DNA of 64,000 bases, from assembly GCA_964542455.1 (NCBI GenBank), contig CAZIUC010000008.1, forward strand, positions 68,052 through 132,051, in the 5' to 3' direction. The DNA comes from PFJX01 sp964542455. GTDB taxonomy: Bacteria > Pseudomonadota > Gammaproteobacteria > Burkholderiales > Thiobacillaceae. Shown here piece after piece: positions 18,818-27,412 of this stretch. The stretch's first letter is position 1; every line of letters begins with the position of its first letter. Made by a program: the position numbers and the translations under genes. Under the pieces are notes generated by a model that searched no databases, was not told the origin of the DNA, and was given only the letters and a program-made list of their open reading frames with translations.

Positions 18818-20848
18818 TTGGCGATTACTTATCCCAATAGCCCTTTTGCACTGCATCAACCGTTCCCGCCGGCTGGCGACCAACCTGTTGCAATAGAGCA
18901 ACTGATCAGCGGGATAGATGCGGGCATGCGTTTCCAGACCCTGCTCGGGGTAACCGGCTCGGGCAAGACCTACACCATGGCCAACGTCATCGCCCGCCTG
19001 GGCCGCCCGGCCTTCGTGATGGCGCCGAACAAGACGCTGGCGGCACAGTTGTATTCCGAGTTCCGCGAGTTTTTCCCGGACAACGCGGTCGAGTATTTCG
19101 TCTCCTACTACGACTACTACCAGCCCGAGGCCTATGTGCCCTCGCGCGACCTGTTCATCGAGAAGGATTCCAGCATCAACGAGCACATCGAACAGATGCG
19201 GCTCTCCGCCACCAAGGCGCTGCTGGAGCGGGAAGACAGCGTGATCGTCGCCACCGTCTCGGCCATCTACGGCATCGGCGACCCGGTCGATTACCACGGC
19301 ATGATCCTGCACCTCAGGCAGGGCGAGCGCATCGAGCAACGGGCGATACTCCGCCGGCTCACCGAGATGCAGTACACGCGCAACGAGATGGAATTCAAGC
19401 GCGGCGTGTTCCGGGTGAAGGGTGACGTGATCGACATCTTCCCGGCTGAACACGCGGAAACCGCCGTGCGCGTCTCGCTGTTCGATGACGAGGTGGAAAG
19501 CATCTGCCTGTTCGACCCGCTCACCGGCCAGGTGCTGCACAAGGCCGCGCGCTTCACCGTCTACCCCTCCAGCCATTACGTCACGCCGCGCGACGTGGTG
19601 CTGAAGGCGGTGGACAAGATCAAGCTGGAACTGGCGGAACGCCTGGAGTTCTTCCACAAGAACAACAAGTTGGTGGAAGCGCAGCGCATCGAACAGCGCA
19701 CCCGTTTCGACCTGGAACTGCTGGCCGAACTCGGTTTCTGCAAGGGCATCGAGAACTACTCGCGGCATCTGTCCGGACGCAACCCGGGCGACCCGCCGCC
19801 GACCCTGATCGATTATTTGCCGCCCAACGCGGTGATGTTCATCGACGAATCGCACGTCACCGTGCCGCAGGTGGGCGGCATGTACAAGGGCGACCGCGCG
19901 CGCAAGGAAAACCTGGTCGATTACGGCTTTCGCCTACCCTCGGCGCTGGACAACCGGCCGCTCAGGTTCGACGAGTTCGAAAAAATCATGCGCCAGACCG
20001 TGTTCGTCTCCGCCACCCCCAGCACCTACGAAAAGGAACACCAGCAGCAGGTGGTGGAACAGGTGGTGCGCCCCACCGGCCTGATCGACCCGACCATCGA
20101 AATCCGCCCGGTCGGCACCCAGGTGGACGACCTCATGTCCGCCATCAACGAGCGCACCGCGCGCGGCGAGCGGGTGATGGCTACCACCCTGACCAAGCGC
20201 ATGTCGGAGCAACTCACCGAATACCTCTCCGAACACGGCATCCGGGTGCGCTACCTGCACTCGGACATCGACACCGTCGAGCGGGTGGAAATCATCCGCG
20301 ATCTCCGTTTGGGCGTGTTCGACGTGCTGGTCGGCATCAACCTGTTGCGTGAAGGCCTGGATATTCCAGAAGTCTCCCTGGTCGCCATCCTCGACGCCGA
20401 CAAGGAAGGCTTTCTGCGTTCCGAGCGCTCCTTGATCCAGACCATCGGCCGCGCCGCCCGCCACCTCAACGGCACCGCGATTCTCTATGCCGACCGCATC
20501 ACCGACTCGATGCGCCGAGCCATCGACGAAACCGACCGCCGCCGCGCCAAACAGATCGCCTTCAACCTGGCCCACGGCATCACCCCCAAGGGCGTGGTCA
20601 AACGCATCAAGGACATCATCGACGGCATCTACAACCCTGACGCCGCCAACCAGGAACTGAAAGCCGCGCAAGGCCGGGCGAAATACGAAGTCATGAGCGA
20701 GAAAGATCTGGCGCGCGAAATCAAGCGCCTGGAAAAAGACATGCTCAGCGCCGCGAAGAACCTGGAATTTGAGAAGGCGGCGGAACTGCGCGACAAGTTG
20801 CATGACTTGAAGAAACAACTGTTTGGTGTCGAAGAACACGACGAGTGA
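18818..20848 (+). CDS. uvrB: excinuclease ABC subunit B
   Basis: DNA damage recognition subunit of nucleotide excision repair, 676 residues. Visible parts: PFPPAGDQPVAIEQLISG, Walker A GVTGSGKTYTMANV (Lys50), the beta-hairpin EYFVSYYDYYQPEAYVPSRD, helicase motifs FIDESHVT, SATP and QTIGRAARHLNG, and a C-terminal UVR motif (LEKDMLSAAKNLEFEKAAELRD). The start appears to be a TTG at 18818, since an in-frame stop lies just upstream and later starts would cut the conserved N terminus. The intergenic region upstream shows no convincing LexA box. Confidence 0.97.
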   Translation: MAITYPNSPFALHQPFPPAGDQPVAIEQLISGIDAGMRFQTLLGVTGSGKTYTMANVIARLGRPAFVMAPNKTLAAQLYSEFREFFPDNAVEYFVSYYDYYQPEAYVPSRDLFIEKDSSINEHIEQMRLSATKALLEREDSVIVATVSAIYGIGDPVDYHGMILHLRQGERIEQRAILRRLTEMQYTRNEMEFKRGVFRVKGDVIDIFPAEHAETAVRVSLFDDEVESICLFDPLTGQVLHKAARFTVYPSSHYVTPRDVVLKAVDKIKLELAERLEFFHKNNKLVEAQRIEQRTRFDLELLAELGFCKGIENYSRHLSGRNPGDPPPTLIDYLPPNAVMFIDESHVTVPQVGGMYKGDRARKENLVDYGFRLPSALDNRPLRFDEFEKIMRQTVFVSATPSTYEKEHQQQVVEQVVRPTGLIDPTIEIRPVGTQVDDLMSAINERTARGERVMATTLTKRMSEQLTEYLSEHGIRVRYLHSDIDTVERVEIIRDLRLGVFDVLVGINLLREGLDIPEVSLVAILDADKEGFLRSERSLIQTIGRAARHLNGTAILYADRITDSMRRAIDETDRRRAKQIAFNLAHGITPKGVVKRIKDIIDGIYNPDAANQELKAAQGRAKYEVMSEKDLAREIKRLEKDMLSAAKNLEFEKAAELRDKLHDLKKQLFGVEEHDE

Positions 20849-20850
20849 AC

Positions 20851-20881
20851 CTGTAGCGCAGGCTGGAAGCCCGCGCTACAG
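20851..20881. repeat. short hairpin CTGTAGCGC...GCGCTACAG
   Basis: Arms CTGTAGCGC and GCGCTACAG with an inner AGGC/GCC pair, directly after the uvrB stop. It is related to the REP-like GTAGCGCC elements elsewhere in the window, and may also end uvrB transcription. Confidence 0.65.
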
Positions 20882-20936
20882 ACGAGCGCTGGTTTTACGA
20901 TAAGGTACTAACCGACAGCACCCCCGGAGCAGCGCC

Positions 20937-21503
20937 ATGAACGCCGACCTCGCCTATCAGCCCAGCCTCTACGATCAGCTTTGCGATCTGCCGGAAGGGG
21001 TGACCGGGGAAATCCTCGGTGGGCAACTTCATTCCATGCCGCGTCCCAGCGGCCGGCATGGCGTCGCGGAACGTGGCTTGGGTATCGACCTCGGCGGCCC
21101 ATTCGATTTCGGCCGTGGCGGCCCCGGTGGCTGGTGGATCATCACCGGACCGGAAGTCCATTTCGTCCGCGACACCGAGGTCGCCGTGCCCGATCTGGCC
21201 GGCTGGCGGCGGGAGCGGATGCCGCAAATCCCGGATGACCATCGCTTCGAGGTGGTGCCGGATTGGATATGCGAAATCCTCTCACCCAGTACCGCGCGCA
21301 AGAATCGCTTCGTCAAACTGCCGATCTACGCGAAAGATGGGGTGGCGCATGCCTGGCTGGTCGATCCGGAGGCGCACACGCTGGAAGCGTTCGAGCTGCG
21401 AGATGGCGGCTGGTTGCGCATCGCCGCTTTGCAAGACGACGCGCCGGTGCGCGTGGCGCCGTTCGACGCCATCGAGTTCTCGCTCACCGATCTCTGGGCT
21501 TGA
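20937..21503 (+). CDS. Uma2-family (DUF820) PD-(D/E)XK nuclease-like protein
   Basis: 188 residues of the Uma2 fold, a restriction-endonuclease-like core. The pattern is recognisable: VTGEILGGQLHSMPRPSGRH, the acidic VAVPDLAGWRRERMP, then VPDWICEILSPSTARKNRFVKLPIY, where the Glu and downstream Lys form the nuclease-type motif, and a closing strand HAWLVDPEAHTLEAFEL. Family members are often numerous in some phyla and of uncertain biological role. A SWIM-domain gene starts 26 bp downstream on the same strand; whether the two act together is not known. Confidence 0.88.
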   Translation: MNADLAYQPSLYDQLCDLPEGVTGEILGGQLHSMPRPSGRHGVAERGLGIDLGGPFDFGRGGPGGWWIITGPEVHFVRDTEVAVPDLAGWRRERMPQIPDDHRFEVVPDWICEILSPSTARKNRFVKLPIYAKDGVAHAWLVDPEAHTLEAFELRDGGWLRIAALQDDAPVRVAPFDAIEFSLTDLWA

Positions 21504-21529
21504 CACACCCCGCGGCGGAATCACCCACC

Positions 21530-23224
21530 ATGCTCGACGACCTGATCACCCCCCACTGCCTCTATGAACTCGCCGGCGCCGCCGCCTTCCAGCGCGGCGA
21601 GGCGTATTTCTCGGAAGGCGCGGTCGGGCACCTGGTCGCCGATGACGACCTCATCACGGCGCGGGTCCGGGGCACGGAAAGCTATCAGGTCGAGTTGAGC
21701 GACGACGACGGCGAACTGGCCTATGACTGCACCTGCCCGCGCGCGGCCGACGGGTATTTCTGCAAGCACTGCGTGGCGGTGGGGCTGGCCTGGCTGACGC
21801 AGCGCGCCAGGGCGGCGGAAAGTGGGCGGGACGACGACCCCGGCAAGCTGATCCACGACTACCTCGCCGCGCAGCCCGCCGAGACTCTGGCGCTGTTGCT
21901 CCTGGATGCAGCCCGGCGCGACGAGAGTTTGCACCAGTCGCTACTGCTCAAGGCCCGTAGCGGTGGCAAGGATGCCGCCGCTGGACTGCGGGATGCCATC
22001 GATCAGGCGACAACGCTTCGCGGCGAGGACAGTTGGGCCGATGCCCAGCTCTATGCGGACAGGATCGAGCGGGTGGTCGATGCTCTGGTCGATCTGCTGG
22101 CGCCTGAGATGACAACGGAATTGGCGGCGGAACTGGTCGATCTGGCCGAATTCGCCATCGAGCGGGTGGAAGCGCTCATGGGCCAGGTGGATGAAGAGGG
22201 TGAATTCAGCGAAAGCCTGGAAGAACTCTGCCGATTGCACCTGGAGGCCTGCGAGCTGGCCGCGCCGGACCCGGTGGATCTGGCTCAGCGCCTGTTCGAT
22301 CTGGAGTTGAATTTGCCTTTCCAGATATGCCAGATGGATGTGTCCACCCATCAAACAATATTGGGCGAGTCGGGCTTGCGCGCCTACCGGAAACTGGCCG
22401 AGGCCGCCTGGGCGAAAGCCCGGCCGGGCGACTATCGCATCACCGCCATCATGGAGCGCCTGGCGCGGCTTTCCGGCGATGTCGATGAATTGCTGGCGGT
22501 GAAGGCGCGCGATCTGAGCTCGGCTTATCGCTACCTGGTGATAGCCGAAATCCTGACCGAAGCCGGCCGTGACGACGAGGCCCTGGAATGGGCGGAACGC
22601 GGCGGGCGCGCTTACCCGAAACAACCGGACAACCGTTTGCGCGATTTCCTGGTGGCTGTTTATCTGCGGCGGCAACGTTTCGATGAGGCGGTGGCGCTGA
22701 CCTGGGTCCAGTTCGAGGAGCGCCCCACGCTGGAGCATTACCAGAAACTGAGCAAAGTCGCCGCCCAGGTCGGCATCTGGCTTGCGCGGCGGGAAAGGGC
22801 GCTGACGTTGATCGATAGCATGATCCGGCGTGAAGCCGAGTCCACGAATGCCTGGAAACCGCAACCCTCGCGACCCGATTTCTCGCCGCGAGTGGCCATA
22901 GCGCTCTGGGAAGATGATCTGGACACGGCATGGAGCGTCGTCAATCAAGGCCTCTGCGACCGGCGCCTGCTGATCACCCTGGCCGGCAAGTTGGAGGCCG
23001 CGCGGGCGGAGGATGCCGTCGCCCTCTACCAGCGCGTGGTGCCCCCCATCGTCGAGCAGACCAACAACCATGCCTACGCGGAAGCCACCGCGCTGGTGCG
23101 CCGGATCGGCGCGCTGTTGCAGACGCGGCGGAAAGCGCCGGAATTCGCCGATTACCTGATCACCCTGCGCACTCGCTACAAAGCCAAGCGAAACTTCATC
23201 AAGCTGCTCGACACCGTGTCGTGA
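21530..23224 (+). CDS. SWIM zinc-finger protein with helical repeat region
   Basis: A 564-residue cytoplasmic protein. The N-terminal region carries a SWIM zinc finger: CTCPRAADGYFCKHC, i.e. CxCx(n)CxHC, at about residues 66-80, preceded by the typical YQVELSDDDGELAYD strands. The remainder is alpha-helical with TPR-like segments (RYLVIAEILTEAGRDDEALE, then FLVAVYLRRQRFDEAVALTW). SWIM domains bind DNA or proteins. The start at 21530 is where the family begins; the frame is open upstream through the Uma2 gene. It may be co-transcribed with the Uma2 gene. Confidence 0.88.
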   Translation: MLDDLITPHCLYELAGAAAFQRGEAYFSEGAVGHLVADDDLITARVRGTESYQVELSDDDGELAYDCTCPRAADGYFCKHCVAVGLAWLTQRARAAESGRDDDPGKLIHDYLAAQPAETLALLLLDAARRDESLHQSLLLKARSGGKDAAAGLRDAIDQATTLRGEDSWADAQLYADRIERVVDALVDLLAPEMTTELAAELVDLAEFAIERVEALMGQVDEEGEFSESLEELCRLHLEACELAAPDPVDLAQRLFDLELNLPFQICQMDVSTHQTILGESGLRAYRKLAEAAWAKARPGDYRITAIMERLARLSGDVDELLAVKARDLSSAYRYLVIAEILTEAGRDDEALEWAERGGRAYPKQPDNRLRDFLVAVYLRRQRFDEAVALTWVQFEERPTLEHYQKLSKVAAQVGIWLARRERALTLIDSMIRREAESTNAWKPQPSRPDFSPRVAIALWEDDLDTAWSVVNQGLCDRRLLITLAGKLEAARAEDAVALYQRVVPPIVEQTNNHAYAEATALVRRIGALLQTRRKAPEFADYLITLRTRYKAKRNFIKLLDTVS

Positions 23225-23361
23225 ACGAACATCACGCCCATCAAGCCGTCTGACAGACGCGGGTTTAACTCCCTGAAAAATAAGGCTATGCTGGAAGTCG
23301 GAAGAACGGTGGCGAGAATCGCTTGCTTAACCTGTCCGGCGTTTCAGTAAAGGAGATTCAA

Positions 23362-23706
23362 ATGGCCATTTCCAGTGTCTCAACCTCTTCTCAGGCCTTG
23401 GCCAGCTATGCCGCGCAACTGCAGGCGGTTCAATCGAGAGGCCGCCCTCAGGAAGCCGAGCCGAAAGCCCAGGAACAGGGTGAAAGCTCGGAAAGCAAGG
23501 ACCGCGTGACCTTGAGCGCGCAATCCGCCCAGGGCGCCAGTCAAACCAAAGAATTACAGGCGAACCGGAATAGCGAGGCTGAGCGCACCGCCAATACGCA
23601 GGCAGTGGAACGCAAGCAACAGGTCAGTACGCAAGATACACAGTCCGCCACAAGCAAATCAGTTACCCAGGCATTGGAAGCCTACGTTCAGACCTCGCTG
23701 GTCTGA
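23362..23706 (+). CDS. hypothetical polar protein upstream of FlaG-like gene
   Basis: 114 residues, start at 23362 with AAGGAG seven bases upstream. The composition is Gln/Ser/Ala/Glu-rich and mostly disordered. It begins MAISSVSTSSQALASYAAQL and ends VTQALEAYVQTSLV. The N and C termini have the amphipathic look of flagellin- or rod-type secreted proteins, but the family is not recognised. It is followed after 14 bp by a FlaG-like gene on the same strand, so they are likely one transcription unit. Confidence 0.55.
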   Translation: MAISSVSTSSQALASYAAQLQAVQSRGRPQEAEPKAQEQGESSESKDRVTLSAQSAQGASQTKELQANRNSEAERTANTQAVERKQQVSTQDTQSATSKSVTQALEAYVQTSLV

Positions 23707-23720
23707 ACTGAAGAAGCATC

Positions 23721-24122
23721 ATGACAATCGGCGCGCTCCCCTCTTCTCCGCCAATCAGCCACTTTCCAGGCTCCACCGCGGTGGATGGTGTAGCAGAACG
23801 GGTAAAGCGGGTACCAAGCGATTCCGTAGGCACCAACCGGGGACAAACGGAGTCGCGGAGTGTTGCGGTAGATTCGAGCAGAAACACCCATATCGAAACC
23901 GCGCGTAAAGAGGTGCGCGAAAGCTTGGATGTTCAGAAAACCGATGCTTCCGCCAGCAGTTCCAACCCACATGTCCAGTTCAAGATTTCCGAGGGCACGC
24001 GGGTGATGGAGGTTTACGACAGCAAGAATATCCTGATCTATCAGGTGCCGCCCAAGGGGTTGCTGACGCTGATCCACAACCAGGAACACCAGCCCGACCC
24101 GCAGATCGAAACTTCCGCCTGA
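23721..24122 (+). CDS. FlaG-like protein, orphan
   Basis: 133 residues with a disordered N-terminal 80 and a C-terminal segment resembling FlaG: HVQFKISEGTRVMEVYDSKN, then ILIYQVPPKGLLTLI. In FlaG this is the conserved strand pair ending in a (Q/R)xPxE-like motif. FlaG proteins influence flagellar filament length. No other flagellar gene is in the window, and the N terminus is unlike typical FlaG, so the role is uncertain. Confidence 0.55.
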   Translation: MTIGALPSSPPISHFPGSTAVDGVAERVKRVPSDSVGTNRGQTESRSVAVDSSRNTHIETARKEVRESLDVQKTDASASSSNPHVQFKISEGTRVMEVYDSKNILIYQVPPKGLLTLIHNQEHQPDPQIETSA

Positions 24123-24362
24123 ACCGCCGTACTGCCTGAAAGTCATTTCCGCATTTATCGCCGACTTCCCCGCGCAGTAACCACGGCGTAACTTCTCGCG
24201 CCTCAGTTCCAGCTTCCAGTGCCATGGGGCGGAGCTTTCGAACCATGACAGAGTGGCAAACGTTCACTCTCGCCGGAATGGATCCACGCATGTAGCCAAT
24301 GCCCGACAACACGAGGGGCGGTCAGCCTTCCCTTGATATCCAAGGGAAAACGCTATGCCGCC
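24123..24362. other. intergenic region, nothing recognised except a weak hairpin
   Basis: 240 bases between convergent genes. A small palindrome TTCCCTTGGATATCAAGGGAA on the minus strand (24328-24348), just past the galU stop, may help end transcription, but there is no T-tract. No gene or repeat family member is seen. Confidence 0.4.
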
Positions 24363-25253
24363 TCAGTCGGTATGCCGGCAAGGCCCACAGAATCGTTTTT
24401 CCAGATAGGCCTGGAATTCGCCGCCGACTTCCGGATGCTTGAGCGCGTATTCCACCGTGGCCTCCAGATATCCCAACTTGTTGCCGCAGTCGTAGCGTTT
24501 ACCCTCGAACTCGTAGGCAAGCACCTGTTGCTCCTTGAGCAGGGCGGCAATCGCGTCGGTGAGTTGCAATTCACCCCCGGCGCCGCGCTCGATGTGTTCG
24601 AGGTGATGGAAGATGCGAGGCGTCAGCACATAGCGCCCCACCACACCAAGGGTGGAAGGCGCATCGGCCGGCGCGGGCTTTTCCACGATCTGGGTGACAC
24701 GTGAAAGACGCTCGGCCAAGGGCTCGGCGGCGACGATGCCGTAGGAGGCAGTTTCCTCGGGGGCGACGTTCTGCACACCCACCAACGAGCATTGGTAGTA
24801 GTTGTAAAGGTCGCACATCTGTTTGGTCACCCCCGGCTCACCATCGATCAGGTCATCGGCCAGCAATACGGCAAAGGGTTCGTCATTCACCGCCGGACGC
24901 GCGCACAGCACGGCATGCCCCAGTCCCAGCGCCTCGGCTTGGCGAATGAAGATGTAATTGACGTTGGCCGGCAACAAGCCGCGCAAGTCTTCCAGCGCTT
25001 TGAGTTTGCCCTTGGTCTCCAGTTCGACTTCCAGTTCGTAGGCCTTGTCGAAGTGATCGGCGATGGCGCGCTTGGTGCGGCCGATGATGAAGATCAGATC
25101 GGTGATGCCTGCCGCGGCGGCTTCCTCAGCCGCATACTGGATCAGCGGCTTGTCGACGATGGGCAGCATTTCCTTGGGGCTGGCCTTGGTGGCGGGAAGG
25201 AAGCGGGTGCCCATACCGGCGGCTGGGAATACAGCTTTGGTGACGCGTTTCAT
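24363..25253 (-). CDS. galU: UTP-glucose-1-phosphate uridylyltransferase
   Basis: Makes UDP-glucose from UTP and glucose 1-phosphate for envelope polysaccharide synthesis. 296 residues, typical for GalU. The nucleotide-binding signature is AVFPAAGMGTRFLPATKASP, with KEMLPIVDKPLIQY, VLLADDLID, ASYGIVAAEPL, VEKPAP and GKRYDCGNKLGYLEA. It overlaps the 3' end of ligA by 4 bp, so it belongs to the same transcription unit and follows it. Confidence 0.97.
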   Translation of the reverse strand: MKRVTKAVFPAAGMGTRFLPATKASPKEMLPIVDKPLIQYAAEEAAAAGITDLIFIIGRTKRAIADHFDKAYELEVELETKGKLKALEDLRGLLPANVNYIFIRQAEALGLGHAVLCARPAVNDEPFAVLLADDLIDGEPGVTKQMCDLYNYYQCSLVGVQNVAPEETASYGIVAAEPLAERLSRVTQIVEKPAPADAPSTLGVVGRYVLTPRIFHHLEHIERGAGGELQLTDAIAALLKEQQVLAYEFEGKRYDCGNKLGYLEATVEYALKHPEVGGEFQAYLEKRFCGPCRHTD

Positions 25254-27295
25254 AATGGTAAATCTCCCTTTTCAAGCAGATGCAGGAATGCGGTCTCATC
25301 CAGAATATTGATATTCAATTTCTCGGCCTTCACGAGTTTGGAGCCGGGATCGGAACCCGCGACAACGTAATCGGTCTTGCCTGAAACACTGCCCGCAACC
25401 TTACCACCCTCTGCCTCGACAAGCTCCTTGGCCTGCTCGCGCGTGAGATTCGGCAGGGTGCCGGTAAGCACAAAAACCTTTCCCGCAAAACGTCCCGCGA
25501 AAACCGGTTTTGCCTCACCATCGACCCAGGCTTCCGCCTGCCGCAGCGCCTCGATCACCGCCTGATTGTGGCTTTCCCGGAAGAAAGCGGCGATGGAAGC
25601 GGCGACTATCGGTCCCACGTCCGCCACCCGCATCAGCGCTTCCGTATCGGCCGCCATGAGCGCATCCAGCCTGCCGAAGTGGCGCGCCAGATCCTTGGCG
25701 GTCTGTTCACCCACTTGGCGGATGCCCAGGGCGAAGACGAAGCGCGCCAGGGGCTTGTGTCGGCTGGCGGCGATGGCGGCGAGCAGGTTCTCCGCCGACT
25801 TTTGCGCCATGCGCTCCAGGCCGGCGACCTGTTCCAGACCAAGTGAGTAGAGGTCGGCGGGCGTTTTTACCAGGCCGCGATCGACCAGTTGCTCCACCAG
25901 CTTGTCACCAAGTCCTTCAATGTCCATCGCCCGGCGTGAGGCGAAATGGATGATGGCCTGCTTGCGCTGCGCCGGACAGGCCAGGCCATTGGTGCAGCGC
26001 GCGGCGGATTCGCCCTCCAGACGGAGCACGGGAGCGCCGCATTCGGGGCAAACCGTGGGCATGACGAAGTGTTCATGCAGGGGAGTGACTAGATCGCGCA
26101 GGGGGCGCCGTTCAAGCACGCTGCCGACCACTTCCGGAATCACGTCACCGGCGCGGCGCACGATCACGGTATCGCCCACGCGCACATCCTTGCGCCGCAC
26201 CTCGTCCTCGTTGTGCAGGGTGGCATTGGTGACGGTAACGCCGCCGACGAACACCGGCTTGAGGCGGGCCACCGGCGTCAGCGCGCCGGTGCGACCGACC
26301 TGGACGTCGATGGCTTCCACCACGGTCAGTTCTTCCTGCGCCGGGTATTTGTGGGCGATGGCAAAGCGCGGGGCGCGCGCGACGAAGCCGAGCCGCTCCT
26401 GGTCGGCAAGGCGATTGACCTTGTAGACGGCGCCATCGATATCAAAAGGCAGGTTGGGACGTTGCTCGCCGAGTTCGTTGAAATATGCCATCAGGCCAGC
26501 GACGCCGGACACCACGCGGCGCTGTTGCGCCACTGGCAGCCGCAGTTCGGCCAACCAGTCCATGACTGCCGCGTGGGTTCCAGGAAGATCAACGCCGTCA
26601 ACACGGCCGATGCCGTAACTGAAGAAATGCAGCCGCCGTTTCGCGGTGATCCGGGGATCAAGCTGGCGCAGGCTGCCGGCGGCGGCGTTGCGCGGGTTGG
26701 CAAAGGTTTTTTCGCCTTTGTCGCGCGCTTCCTGGTTCAACTTGTCGAAGTCGCGCCGCAGCATCAGCACCTCGCCCCGCACTTCCAGCACGGCGGGTGG
26801 CGTTGCGGTCTCCAGACGCATGGGTATGGCGCGAATGGTTTTCAGATTGGCGCTGACATCCTCGCCGGTGGTGCCATCGCCGCGCGTGGCGCCGCGCGCG
26901 AACAGCCCTCGTTCGTAGCGCAAGGTGATGGCCAGACCATCGAATTTGGGCTCAACGGCGTATTCAATCAGCCCTTCCCGCTCCAGGCCTTCACGCACTC
27001 TCCGGTCGAAGGCCGCCACTTCGGCTTCGGAAAAGGCGTTGTTGAGAGACAGCATGGGGACGTCGTGCGTGACCTGCGCGAAGTCCTTGAGCGGCCCGGC
27101 GCCCACCCGCTGCGTGGGGGAATCGGGGCTGAGCAATTCGGGATGCGCGGCTTCCAGGTCTTGCAGTTCGCGCAGCAGGCGGTCGTACTCGACATCCGGA
27201 ATGGCGGGATCGTCGAGGACGTAGTAACGGTAGTTGGCGTCCTCGATCAGGTGGCGGAGCTCATGCGCTCGTTGCTCCTCACTCCTCACTCCCAC
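25250..27295 (-). CDS. ligA: NAD-dependent DNA ligase
   Basis: Seals nicks in replication and repair. 681 residues with the full domain order: Ia (NYRYYVLDDPAIPDVEYDRL), adenylation domain with the catalytic Lys in EYAVEPKFDGLAITL, OB fold, a four-Cys zinc finger (CPECG...CTNGLACPAQ), helix-hairpin-helix repeats and a BRCT domain (FAGKVFVLTGTLPNLTREQA). The start is not settled: GTG codons at 27295 and 27289 precede SEEQRAHELRHL, and a run of GTGAGGAG lies around them. It follows zipA by 117 bp, a gap with no gene. Confidence 0.96.
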   Translation of the reverse strand: MGVRSEEQRAHELRHLIEDANYRYYVLDDPAIPDVEYDRLLRELQDLEAAHPELLSPDSPTQRVGAGPLKDFAQVTHDVPMLSLNNAFSEAEVAAFDRRVREGLEREGLIEYAVEPKFDGLAITLRYERGLFARGATRGDGTTGEDVSANLKTIRAIPMRLETATPPAVLEVRGEVLMLRRDFDKLNQEARDKGEKTFANPRNAAAGSLRQLDPRITAKRRLHFFSYGIGRVDGVDLPGTHAAVMDWLAELRLPVAQQRRVVSGVAGLMAYFNELGEQRPNLPFDIDGAVYKVNRLADQERLGFVARAPRFAIAHKYPAQEELTVVEAIDVQVGRTGALTPVARLKPVFVGGVTVTNATLHNEDEVRRKDVRVGDTVIVRRAGDVIPEVVGSVLERRPLRDLVTPLHEHFVMPTVCPECGAPVLRLEGESAARCTNGLACPAQRKQAIIHFASRRAMDIEGLGDKLVEQLVDRGLVKTPADLYSLGLEQVAGLERMAQKSAENLLAAIAASRHKPLARFVFALGIRQVGEQTAKDLARHFGRLDALMAADTEALMRVADVGPIVAASIAAFFRESHNQAVIEALRQAEAWVDGEAKPVFAGRFAGKVFVLTGTLPNLTREQAKELVEAEGGKVAGSVSGKTDYVVAGSDPGSKLVKAEKLNINILDETAFLHLLEKGDLPL

Positions 27296-27412
27296 CCCCT
27301 CGCTAGCGCAACGCCGGGATGTTGAGCGCGCCGCGCTTTGTGCCCACGAGGGGCACGCGGGATTCGTAAGCCGCTACCGAGCGCAACGCAGCCCAATCTT
27401 CGCCGCCACACC

